Part shown: piece by piece, positions 1 through 6,153 of the stretch
How the letters are laid out: every line of letters begins with the position of its first letter
How positions within the stretch are numbered: position 1 is the stretch's first letter
Origin: JBAXGE01 sp044344145
GTDB lineage: Bacteria; Planctomycetota; Phycisphaerae; WQYP01
Direction: 5' to 3'
Assembly: GCA_044344145.1 (NCBI GenBank)
Contig: JBIJDM010000117.1
Location: forward strand, 1-8,463
Length of the DNA stretch: 8,463 nucleotides
Notes under the pieces: model-generated
What the model was told of the DNA's origin: nothing
Seen by the model: the letters and a program-made list of their open reading frames with translations, nothing else
Databases searched by the model: none
Translations under genes and position numbers: made by a program

Positions 1-1404
1 CGCGCCGCGGGCCAGATTGAACACCGTGTCCCAGGCGGTGCCGGGGAACTTCAGGGTATCCTGCAGCACATCGTCCAGACTGTCGGCAAACCAATCCATA
101 TCCTGCTGATTGACGGTAATCGGCGGCAGGAACTTGATCACTTCGGTATGGTAACCGGCCACCTGTGTCAGAATATGGTGCTTCTGCAGCAGCGGGATGA
201 TAATCATCTGGCCAAACACCGCAAAGTTGAGCTTATGCAGCATGTCCCAGGCCATTTTGAGCTTGAAGCCTTCGGTGGGCCGGGCAAAGTCCATGGCAAA
301 CATCAGGCCTTTGCCGCGCACGGCGGAGACGAAAGGACAGCGCGATTTGAGTTCCAGTAACCGCTTCTGTACATAGTCCCCCATCGCCGCGGCGTTTTCG
401 ACGAGCTTGTCTTCTTCCATGACATGCATGGTCGCCAATGCCGCGGCCATGGCTAGATCGTTCTGCCCAAAGGTATTGGAATGCACCACGCAGCGTTCCA
501 TCGAGTTAAATACCGTATCCATGACTTTGGCGGTGGTAATGGTGGCGCCCACGGGGACATATCCGCCCGAGAGGGCTTTGGCGGTGCAGAGAATGTCGGG
601 CTGCACATTGGGCCAATGCTGGAAACAGAACCACTTGCCGGTACGGCCCAGACCGCATTGGACTTCATCGCATACCAATAACGCCCCAGCGGCATGGCAC
701 AATTTTTGCGCCGCTTCAAGGAAACCATCGGCCACGACTTCACAACTCTTGCCCTGCACAGGTTCGACGATAAAGGCGGCCACATCTTTGCCCGCGAGGG
801 CTTTTTCCAGTGCGGCCAGATCATTGAACGGCACCCGTACGGTATGGGGTAGCAGATCACCAAAGCGTTCCCGGAAGAAATCCGCCCCGTTAATCGCCAG
901 GGCGCCGGTGGTCAAACCATGGAAAGCATGGTCGCAGAAAATAATTTTGGGTTTGCCGGTGACGCAGCGGGAAAACTTGATGGCGGTCTCGATGGTTTCG
1001 GTACCGGAGTTATTGAAGAAGACCCGGGTTAAATCCCCGCCGGCGTGCTGGGTCAGTTTATCGGCCACCAGCCCCGACAGGAGCGAGCAATCCATGCGCA
1101 CCAAATTGGGCAGGTTTTGATCGAGAATATCCTTGAGCACGGCTTTGATCTTGGGATGATTGCGGCCCAGGGCAAAGACCCCCCAGCCGGTGAGTAGATC
1201 GAGATACTTGGTGCCATCTTTGTCCCACAGGTATGGCCCCTCGCCGCGGGTATATGCCTTATTGAAGCCAATCGTTTTAAGCATGCGTACAAAGGCGGGG
1301 TTGATATGTTGGGCATGCAGGTCGTATTGCTCGCCCCAGTGGGCTTCGAGATAGGTTTTCAGACCATCAGAAAGGGAGACGGGCATAGTGGCTGGAGCAG
1401 TCAT
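1..1404 (-). CDS. Class III PLP-dependent aminotransferase (ornithine/acetylornithine/putrescine type), C-terminus cut by window edge
   Basis: This is a cytosolic fold-type I aminotransferase that moves an amino group, probably from the terminal amine of a diamine or omega-amino acid, to a 2-oxo acid by way of pyridoxal phosphate. The frame is open from the ATG at 1404 to base 1, giving 468 visible codons. The class signatures are present: SGTE at about residues 133-136 (PLP phosphate and substrate region), DEVQCGLGRTG with Asp246 (which contacts the PLP pyridine nitrogen), and TAKALSGG with Lys276 as the Schiff-base lysine. The 30-residue Asp-to-Lys spacing is close to that of ornithine aminotransferase. 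The visible length already exceeds ArgD (about 400) and resembles the putrescine aminotransferase group (about 460), so little should be missing. The start is supported by AAGGA at 1414-1410, five bases upstream. The exact substrate cannot be read from the sequence. The gene is divergent from the Nudix gene. Confidence 0.9.
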   Translation of the reverse strand, partial: MTAPATMPVSLSDGLKTYLEAHWGEQYDLHAQHINPAFVRMLKTIGFNKAYTRGEGPYLWDKDGTKYLDLLTGWGVFALGRNHPKIKAVLKDILDQNLPNLVRMDCSLLSGLVADKLTQHAGGDLTRVFFNNSGTETIETAIKFSRCVTGKPKIIFCDHAFHGLTTGALAINGADFFRERFGDLLPHTVRVPFNDLAALEKALAGKDVAAFIVEPVQGKSCEVVADGFLEAAQKLCHAAGALLVCDEVQCGLGRTGKWFCFQHWPNVQPDILCTAKALSGGYVPVGATITTAKVMDTVFNSMERCVVHSNTFGQNDLAMAAALATMHVMEEDKLVENAAAMGDYVQKRLLELKSRCPFVSAVRGKGLMFAMDFARPTEGFKLKMAWDMLHKLNFAVFGQMIIIPLLQKHHILTQVAGYHTEVIKFLPPITVNQQDMDWFADSLDDVLQDTLKFPGTAWDTVFNLARGA

Positions 1405-1433
1405 AGCGATCCTTCAACAGGGCCGGGGACAGA

Positions 1434-1450
1434 CCACGCCGGCGGCATGG
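1434..1450 (-). repeat. GC-rich hairpin in the aminotransferase leader
   Basis: The 17-base segment is almost its own reverse complement. Read on the minus strand as RNA it folds into a seven-pair stem (one G-U pair) with a three-base loop. It lies 19 bases upstream of the AAGGA ribosome site and downstream of the putative -10 box at 1499-1494, so it would be in the transcribed leader. It could be an RNA hairpin or an operator. No U-tract follows, so it is not a standard terminator. Confidence 0.4.
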
Positions 1451-1493
1451 GCCACGCAACCCGGTGCAAAGCCGTAACGTTGTGGGCACTGGC

Positions 1494-1499
1494 ATTATA
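1494..1499 (-). promoter_or_regulatory. Candidate -10 box for the aminotransferase gene
   Basis: A perfect TATAAT is read on the minus strand, about 90 bases upstream of the ATG at 1404. No good -35 hexamer is seen 16-18 bases upstream (TAGGCA at 17), so this is a candidate based on the -10 match and its position in the divergent gap. Confidence 0.4.
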
Positions 1500-1546
1500 A
1501 CTCCAAGTCGGGGGCCTGCCTAAAACCCGCAAGGCCTAAAATTGGG

Positions 1547-1552
1547 TATAAT
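1547..1552 (+). promoter_or_regulatory. Candidate -10 box for the Nudix gene
   Basis: A perfect TATAAT lies 54 bases upstream of the ATG at 1607. No clear -35 hexamer is present at the normal spacing. It is placed back to back with the minus-strand TATAAT at 1499-1494, 47 bases away, which suits a divergent promoter pair. Confidence 0.4.
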
Positions 1553-1606
1553 TCGACTTAGTTTGTGGTCGCTGTTGTGGACCATGTAGTTTGATGAGGT
1601 AGTACG

Positions 1607-2134
1607 ATGGAGCCGAACGCCAAAAAACCTGCCCCCAACCCGAGGGCGGTCACACATAAATCCCCTTCCAAAGCCCCCTCTCAGGCCGCGCGCCTCCCGC
1701 AGGTACGTCGGGAATTTTCCGCTGGGTTTGTGCTGTTTCGGCGGGTCGAAAACAAACGGCTGTACCTGCTCTTGGACTACGGCAAACACTGGGACTTCAC
1801 GAAAGGTCACCTGGAACAGGGCGAAAATAGCTGGGAGGCGGCGGTACGTGAATTGGAAGAAGAAACCGGCATTAAAACCGTCCAACGCGTGGGTAACTTC
1901 AGTCAACGGATGTATTACGAGTTTTTCTCGCCGAAAAAGGGCCTGATTATCCGCAAGACGGTAACGTACTTTATTGGGCAAACGACTTGTGCCACCGTCA
2001 AATTCTCCAAGGAACACGAGGGCTATGAATGGTTGGAGTATGACGCGGCCCGCGCCCGATTAACGTACCAAAACGCCAAGGACCTTCTGCAGGCGGCAGA
2101 GCTGTCGCTACAAACCACGCCACCCATTGAATAA
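1607..2134 (+). CDS. Nudix hydrolase, bis(5'-nucleosyl)-tetraphosphatase (Ap4A hydrolase) type
   Basis: This is a 175-residue cytosolic hydrolase of nucleoside diphosphates linked to another moiety. A complete Nudix box spans residues 67-89: Gly67, Glu73, Arg81-Glu82, Glu85-Glu86 and Gly88, all at the spacing of GX5EX7REUXEEXGU. These residues bind the metal and carry out catalysis. The strand before it (SAGFVLFRR, then LYLLLDYGKHWDFTKGH) matches what I know of asymmetric Ap4A hydrolases (NUDT2 type), which cleave Ap4A to AMP and ATP. The first 35 or so residues are a Lys/Pro/Ala-rich, probably disordered extension with several basic residues, longer than in typical homologues. The ATG at 1607 is preceded by GATGAGGT, a reasonable ribosome site. 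Family assignment is firm. The Ap4A substrate is inferred. Confidence 0.9.
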   Translation: MEPNAKKPAPNPRAVTHKSPSKAPSQAARLPQVRREFSAGFVLFRRVENKRLYLLLDYGKHWDFTKGHLEQGENSWEAAVRELEEETGIKTVQRVGNFSQRMYYEFFSPKKGLIIRKTVTYFIGQTTCATVKFSKEHEGYEWLEYDAARARLTYQNAKDLLQAAELSLQTTPPIE

Positions 2135-2152
2135 CATTTTTCCCCCGCCCAC

Positions 2153-2180
2153 TTGACCGAGCATGGTATGTGGATATTAT
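2153..2180 (+). promoter_or_regulatory. Sigma70-like promoter of the sulfate-binding protein gene
   Basis: TTGACC (2153-2158) and TATTAT (2175-2180) are separated by 16 bases, each differing from consensus at one position. Transcription would begin near 2187, about 38 bases before the ATG at 2225. This is the best-formed promoter in the window. Confidence 0.6.
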
Positions 2181-2182
2181 TG

Positions 2183-2214
2183 CCTAGCATATTGGTAGGT
2201 TTTGTATGCATAGG
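2183..2214 (+). repeat. Imperfect inverted repeat over the sbp start region
   Basis: CCTAGCATA (2183-2191) is matched by TATGCATAGG (2205-2214), with one bulged base and a 13-base spacer. It straddles the expected transcription start, and its right arm includes the first bases of the ribosome site AGGAG (2212-2216). It could be an operator for a sulfur-responsive regulator, or a hairpin that masks the ribosome site if transcription starts early enough. Both roles are inference. Confidence 0.35.
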
Positions 2215-2216
2215 AG
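2212..2216 (+). promoter_or_regulatory. Ribosome binding site that fixes the sbp start
   Basis: AGGAG lies eight bases upstream of the ATG at 2225. The frame is open further up, to a TTG at 2153, but that TTG is part of the -35 box, so the downstream ATG is the better start. It also places a clean signal peptide at the N-terminus. Confidence 0.7.
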
Positions 2217-2224
2217 CGAATGAC

Positions 2225-3331
2225 ATGATTACTGTGGCACGTGCGGCATGGGCAGGATTATTCACTTTAGCGTTTGGCACTTTGGCGGGATGCCCCAGCG
2301 GGCAACCGGGGGCACCGACCACTCAAACCCAGAAGCCCACGACGGCCCCGACTACATCCACCAGCAAGGAAACCGTCTCGGGTAATAAGGAATTATTGGT
2401 GGTTTCGTATGATGCCGGGCGCGAGGTATGGGATAACCTGACCGCAGCATATGCGGCGAAATACAAAGCGGAAACGGGACAGACGATCACCTTTAAGACC
2501 AGTTATGCCGGTTCGCGCAAACAGACCAATGCGGTGATTGACGGGCTGAAGGCGGATGTGGCCGGTCTGGCCCTGCCGGCAGATGTGGATCTATTGGCCA
2601 GCAAGGGTTTGGTACAGGGGGAATGGCGCACGCGTTATGCCAATAATTCCGCGGCGTATACCAGCACATTGGTCTATCTCACCCGGGCGGGAAATCCCAA
2701 AGGGATCAACAACTGGACGGATCTGATCAAGCCGGGGGTGGAAGTTATTACCCCCAGTCCGATTACCGGCGGGGGTTCGAAGTTGAACTTCCTCGTACTG
2801 TGGGCCTATCAGTTGGATCAGGGCAAGAGCGAAGCCGAAGCCCAAACCTTCACCCAGCAGGTCTACGCGCAGGTGCCGGTGTTGGACGAAGGTGCCCGCG
2901 GCAGCGCCAATACCTTCCTGCAAAAGGGTATCGGCGATGTGTTCATCACGTGGGAAGCCGAGGGCACGCGGGCGCTGGCCAAGACCAAACAGGAAACCGG
3001 CAAGGATAACTTGGTGCTGGTGCGGCCAGCATATACGCTGATTGCCCGTCCGCCGGTGGTGGTGGTGGACAAGGTGGTGGATGAAAAAGGTACCCGCGCG
3101 GAAGCGGAAGCGTTTGTGAAATACGCGTTTAGTCCCGAAGGTCAGGAAGTAATTGCCAAGAGTGGTTGGCGCCCCACAGATGCCACCGTGGCCGCACGTT
3201 ATACCGAGAAATTTCCCCCCGCGGGCAAAGGCGTCTATGATGAGGACATCTTTGGCCCATGGAAGGATATTGACGCCCGCTTCTTCAGCAAGGACGGCGT
3301 GTTCAATAAAATCTACCAGCCAAAGCAGTAA
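2225..3331 (+). CDS. sbp: Sulfate/thiosulfate ABC transporter substrate-binding lipoprotein (Sbp/CysP family)
   Basis: This 368-residue periplasmic component captures sulfate and delivers it to the CysT-type permease. Residues 1-23 form a lipoprotein signal ending in the lipobox L20-A-G-C23, so the mature protein is predicted to be lipid-anchored at Cys23. A Thr/Pro/Gln/Ser-rich tether follows (about 24-53). The folded part begins at LLVVSYDAGRE and matches the E. coli Sbp layout throughout as I recall it: NPKGINNWTDLIKPGVEVITP, DEGARGSANTF, GDVFITWE (the Trp that contacts sulfate) and FSPEGQEV. Two anion-contact loops differ from E. coli: GGSGKQ is AGSRKQ (residues 95-100), and the Ser-Gly-Gly loop reads TGGGSK (181-186). 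The specificity could therefore be sulfate, thiosulfate or a related oxyanion. The gene has its own promoter and is followed after 29 bases by the permease gene. Confidence 0.88.
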   Translation: MITVARAAWAGLFTLAFGTLAGCPSGQPGAPTTQTQKPTTAPTTSTSKETVSGNKELLVVSYDAGREVWDNLTAAYAAKYKAETGQTITFKTSYAGSRKQTNAVIDGLKADVAGLALPADVDLLASKGLVQGEWRTRYANNSAAYTSTLVYLTRAGNPKGINNWTDLIKPGVEVITPSPITGGGSKLNFLVLWAYQLDQGKSEAEAQTFTQQVYAQVPVLDEGARGSANTFLQKGIGDVFITWEAEGTRALAKTKQETGKDNLVLVRPAYTLIARPPVVVVDKVVDEKGTRAEAEAFVKYAFSPEGQEVIAKSGWRPTDATVAARYTEKFPPAGKGVYDEDIFGPWKDIDARFFSKDGVFNKIYQPKQ

Positions 3332-3360
3332 GTCACCCGGACCTTTAGACGGAACGCTGC

Positions 3361-4269
3361 TTGTCACGACGCAAGAACATATTGCCCGGTTTTGGTTTGA
3401 GTCTGGGCTATACCCTGCTTTATTTAAGCCTGCTGGTATGTATCCCACTAGCAGGCTTAATGCTGCGCAGCAGTGAGGGTGGGTTGGCCAAGTTTGGGGA
3501 ACTCGCCGCAGACAAACGCATACAACATGCGGTATGGATCAGCACCGCCACGGCACTGGTGGCGAGCGTGGCCAATGCGGTGATCGGAGTCATCATCGCG
3601 TGGGTGCTGGTGCGGTATCGCTTTTGGGGGCGACGGCTACTGGATGCGTTGGTGGACTTTCCCTTTGCCCTCCCCACCGCCGTGGCGGGATTAACGTTCA
3701 GCGACCTGTTTATTGCCAATGCCAATAAGACGGGGTTCTTTGCCGGGTGGTGGAATCCGGTTGCGGAAGGGTTGGTAAGCGCGGCGAATTGGGGGCTGAC
3801 CGGGCTGGGTATGACCGCCCTGCCGATGAATTATCTGCATGGGTATGGTTCGCCGTTTGCGATTGTGCTGGTGCTGATGTTCACGGGGTTCCCCTTTGTG
3901 GTACGCACGGTGCAGCCGGTGCTGGAAGATTTGGATGCGGAATTTGAAGAGGCGGCGGCGAGTATGGGCGCCTCGCGCTGGCAGACCTTCCGGCGGGTAA
4001 TCTGGCCGGAACTGTTGCCGGCGGTGTTAACGGGCATGGCGTTATCGTTTGCCCGGGGCGTGGGCGAATATGGCGCGGTGATTTTTGTCTCCGGCCAGCG
4101 CCGCGGTAAGACTGAAATCGTGCCCGAGATTATCAACGAATTCCTGAGCAACCGGCTGTTTTCCCATGCGGCGGCGCTGGCGCTGATCCTGCTGATTATC
4201 TCGTTTGTGGTGCTGCTGGGAATTAACCTGCTGGGTGTATATATATCCCGACGGAGTGGCCGGGGCTAA
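3361..4269 (+). CDS. cysT: Sulfate ABC transporter permease, CysT (CysU) type
   Basis: This 302-residue inner-membrane protein forms part of the sulfate channel. It begins LPGFGLSLGYTLLYL, typical of CysT, and has further hydrophobic helices around residues 60-82, 100-117, 165-182, 220-243 and 268-292. The cytoplasmic EAA loop, which docks to the ATPase, is at about 197-219 (EEAAASMGASRW, then PEL). LVDFPFALPTAVAGLT and FPFVVRTVQPVLE are near-identical to E. coli CysT as remembered. Between them (about 118-163) lies roughly 27 residues of extra Trp/Gly/Asn-rich sequence, probably a longer periplasmic loop. An in-frame stop at 3346 leaves TTG 3361 (GGAA six bases upstream) or TTG 3382 as the start. 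A TTG start may lower permease yield relative to the binding protein. No cysW or cysA follows. Confidence 0.88.
   Translation: MSRRKNILPGFGLSLGYTLLYLSLLVCIPLAGLMLRSSEGGLAKFGELAADKRIQHAVWISTATALVASVANAVIGVIIAWVLVRYRFWGRRLLDALVDFPFALPTAVAGLTFSDLFIANANKTGFFAGWWNPVAEGLVSAANWGLTGLGMTALPMNYLHGYGSPFAIVLVLMFTGFPFVVRTVQPVLEDLDAEFEEAAASMGASRWQTFRRVIWPELLPAVLTGMALSFARGVGEYGAVIFVSGQRRGKTEIVPEIINEFLSNRLFSHAAALALILLIISFVVLLGINLLGVYISRRSGRG
3424..3460 (+). repeat. Long inverted repeat inside the start of cysT
   Basis: An 11-base arm (3424-3434) is perfectly matched by its reverse complement (3450-3460). The stem can be extended inward by G-U, G-C and T-A pairs (3435-3437 with 3447-3449), giving 14 pairs around a nine-base loop. 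It covers about codons 22-34 of cysT. No T-run follows, so it is not a standard intrinsic terminator. Confidence 0.75.
3461..3472 (+). repeat. 12-base perfect palindrome next to the cysT hairpin
   Basis: TGCTGCGCAGCA is its own reverse complement and directly abuts the right arm of the inverted repeat ending at 3460. It lies inside the cysT coding sequence. It may be chance in GC-rich coding DNA, but its adjacency to the larger dyad makes it worth recording. Confidence 0.5.
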
Positions 4270-4297
4270 CGGACTCGCACGGACGTGGGAAGCATCT

Positions 4298-4303
4298 TAT
4301 AAT
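4298..4303 (+). promoter_or_regulatory. Candidate -10 box for the ispD-like/queA unit
   Basis: A perfect TATAAT lies in the gap between cysT and the next gene. No good -35 hexamer is seen (TCGCAC at 17 bases). Transcription would start near 4310, just before the GGAGG at 4316. This suggests that the ispD-like gene and queA form their own unit, independent of the sulfate genes. Confidence 0.45.
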
Positions 4304-4315
4304 GCCGGGACTATT

Positions 4316-4320
4316 GGAGG
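4316..4320 (+). promoter_or_regulatory. Strong ribosome binding site that fixes a GTG start
   Basis: GGAGG lies eight bases upstream of the GTG at 4329. The earlier in-frame ATG at 4302 overlaps the TATAAT box and has no ribosome site, so GTG 4329 is preferred. Confidence 0.75.
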
Positions 4321-4328
4321 ATACACGC

Positions 4329-5057
4329 GTGTCGGCTATTGCTGTATTGTATATTGCGGTCAGTCCCCCGGGCCTGCCCCGGGAAGCGTCCAAGTTTGCC
4401 GCGAAGGTGGAGAACCGCGAGGTTTTGCTGCGGACGCTGGAGGTGTATACCCCGCGCGATAACATCGCCCAGCAATTGCTGGTGGTGGCGCCGGATGATC
4501 TGGCGCTGATTCAATCGCGCTATGCGGCCAATCTGGGATTTCAGGGCGTGGGCGTGACCACCGGCGGGCCGGACTGGTTCGGCGCGGTGGCCAAGGGGTT
4601 GGAAAAGCTGGAAGAACAAATCACCACGGTGATTGTGCATGATGTCTGCCGGCCGGCGGTGCCATTCAGCGTGATTGACGCGTTGGAACAGGCGCTGGGC
4701 AAAGCGGATGCGGTAGCGCCGTATATTCCCATGCCCATGGTGCTGGCCCGCAAGGTTGGCGGTAGTCTGAAGGAATACGTGGGCGGGGAAAATCTGGTGG
4801 AAGTGCAATCACCGCAAATCTTCAAACGCGCCGCACTGGTGGCCGCCCATGCCCAGCGTAGCCAACATCCCAAGGCGGGTGACGATTTTGATCTGGTCCG
4901 GCTGACCGGCGGCAAGGTGGCGCTGGTGGAAGGGTCACACTATAACCGGCGGATCGACCATGACGACACCGTGCGGCTGGGCGCGGACCTGCTGCGGCAT
5001 ATGCCCAAACCCAAGCCCAAGGGTCCGTTGTCTCCCTTTAATGAAGCACAGTGGTAA
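4329..5057 (+). CDS. ispD: IspD-like cytidylyltransferase, divergent
   Basis: The 242-residue product resembles 2-C-methyl-D-erythritol 4-phosphate cytidylyltransferase, which couples MEP to CTP in the non-mevalonate isoprenoid pathway. Length is normal. Recognisable parts are SKFAAKVENREVLLRTLE (the PKQ-and-helix region, about 21-38), VIVHDVCRPAV (101-111, the HDAARP motif), VQSPQIFKR (159-167), a GDDFDLV acidic segment (184-190) and VALVEGSHYNRRID (197-210). Several key positions differ from the family. The N-terminal glycine-rich GxGxRM loop is replaced by a Pro-containing stretch, and the catalytic lysine of the NIKI-type motif appears as Arg208 or Arg207. The Thr of the KRT-type motif is not evident. 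It may be a diverged true IspD or a related nucleotidyltransferase with another substrate. The C-terminus is a Pro/Lys-rich tail. Its stop overlaps queA. Confidence 0.7.
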   Translation: MSAIAVLYIAVSPPGLPREASKFAAKVENREVLLRTLEVYTPRDNIAQQLLVVAPDDLALIQSRYAANLGFQGVGVTTGGPDWFGAVAKGLEKLEEQITTVIVHDVCRPAVPFSVIDALEQALGKADAVAPYIPMPMVLARKVGGSLKEYVGGENLVEVQSPQIFKRAALVAAHAQRSQHPKAGDDFDLVRLTGGKVALVEGSHYNRRIDHDDTVRLGADLLRHMPKPKPKGPLSPFNEAQW

Positions 5058-6142
5058 GCGTGCGTACCGCAGAGCTGGATTATCATCTCCCGCCGGAACT
5101 GATTGCCCGTGAACCCGTCACGCCGCGCGATCATTGCCGGTTGCTGGTGTATCATCAGACCACAGGGCAGATGGAACATGCGCATTTCTATGACCTGCCG
5201 CGGTGGCTGACACGCGGGGATTTGTTGGTATTGAACAACACCTGGGTGGTGCCCGCGAAGCTACGGTTATACAAGCCCACCGGGGCCTGTATCGAGGGGT
5301 TGTATATTGATGAACTGCAGCCGGGCACCTGGCGGGTGCTGCTGAATTCACGCGGGCGTTTGCAACCGGGGATGTATCTGACCTGTCCCAGCGCGCCCGA
5401 AACGGTGCGCTTTGATCTGACGGAACGGGTACCGGGTACCGGCGAGTGGCTGGTACAGGTAACCCCCCCGCTGCCCGCGCGGCAATTGTTGGCCACCATC
5501 GGTCAGGTACCACTGCCCCCCTACATCGAACACGCCCGGCAGGAGGAAGGCCGACAGGTTCCCCCGGATCAGGATGTGGCGAATTACCAGACGATTTATG
5601 CCGGGGCCAGCCCGCTGGGACCTTCGATTGCCGCCCCCACGGCGGGGCTGCACTTTACGCCGGAGTTATTCGCCAAGGTTGGTGCCATGGGCGTGCGGCG
5701 TTGTCATGTGGAATTGCAGGTAGGTTTGGGAACGTTCCTGCCGGTAAAAACTGCGACGCTGGCGGAACACACCATGCACAGCGAACGGTTTATGGTCCCG
5801 GCGGATACGTTGCACGCACTGGCTCAGCAGCGGAAACGCGGGCGGCAGATTATTGCGGTGGGCACCACCACGGTGCGCACGCTGGAAGCGGCGGCGGCAG
5901 AAAATTTGCGGGCCAATGACCACCAGGATTTGAAAGCCCAGACGGATATTCTGATCCAGCCGGGCCATGCGTGGCAATTAACTGATGGCATGATTACGAA
6001 TTTCCACCTGCCCAAATCCACGCTGCTGGCCTTGGTCGCGGCCAAGATTGGTTTGGATGAGGTTAAGCGGGTGTATGCAGAAGCTATCGCACAACGGTAT
6101 CGGTTTTACAGCTATGGCGATGCGATGCTGATTGTGGCGTAA
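5051..6142 (+). CDS. queA: S-adenosylmethionine:tRNA ribosyltransferase-isomerase QueA
   Basis: QueA transfers and isomerises the ribose of SAM onto preQ1 at tRNA position 34, giving epoxyqueuosine in the queuosine pathway. The 363-residue product is slightly longer than usual (about 340-356). Family motifs run in order: LDYHLPPELIA near the N-terminus, GQVPLPPYI, NYQTIYA, then PSIAAPTAGLHFT, VELQVGLGTFLPV with EHTMHSE, VGTTTVRTLE, and DGMITNFHLPKSTLL with YRFYSYGDAMLI at the end. The well-conserved NDTRV stretch reads NNTWVVPAK here. GTG 5051 overlaps the preceding stop by 7 bases, which suggests translational coupling. GTG 5060 (three codons later) is an alternative, and neither has a strong ribosome site. 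The queA stop is only 11 bases from the convergent hypothetical gene. Confidence 0.95.
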   Translation: MVSVRTAELDYHLPPELIAREPVTPRDHCRLLVYHQTTGQMEHAHFYDLPRWLTRGDLLVLNNTWVVPAKLRLYKPTGACIEGLYIDELQPGTWRVLLNSRGRLQPGMYLTCPSAPETVRFDLTERVPGTGEWLVQVTPPLPARQLLATIGQVPLPPYIEHARQEEGRQVPPDQDVANYQTIYAGASPLGPSIAAPTAGLHFTPELFAKVGAMGVRRCHVELQVGLGTFLPVKTATLAEHTMHSERFMVPADTLHALAQQRKRGRQIIAVGTTTVRTLEAAAAENLRANDHQDLKAQTDILIQPGHAWQLTDGMITNFHLPKSTLLALVAAKIGLDEVKRVYAEAIAQRYRFYSYGDAMLIVA

Positions 6143-6153
6143 ACACCTGATAT

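Noticed and set aside
407..1120. 237-codon open frame on the plus strand opposite the aminotransferase
   Set aside because: The minus-strand frame has all class III aminotransferase signatures. The plus-strand product has no domain and its composition looks like a shadow.
2153..2224. N-terminal extension of sbp from TTG 2153
   Set aside because: The TTG is the -35 box of a good promoter, and the ATG at 2225 has its own AGGAG and a proper lipoprotein signal.
2591..3448. 285-codon open frame on the minus strand opposite sbp
   Set aside because: It lies wholly across a well-supported sulfate-binding protein gene, has a His/Gly/Arg-rich composition typical of antisense reading and shows no recognisable motif.
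4302..4328. Earlier ATG start for the ispD-like gene
   Set aside because: It overlaps the TATAAT box, lacks a ribosome site and would place GGAGG inside the coding region.
5427..5440. Tandem GGGTACC repeat in queA
   Set aside because: Two copies of seven bases inside a coding sequence, reading normally as protein. No sign of a functional repeat.
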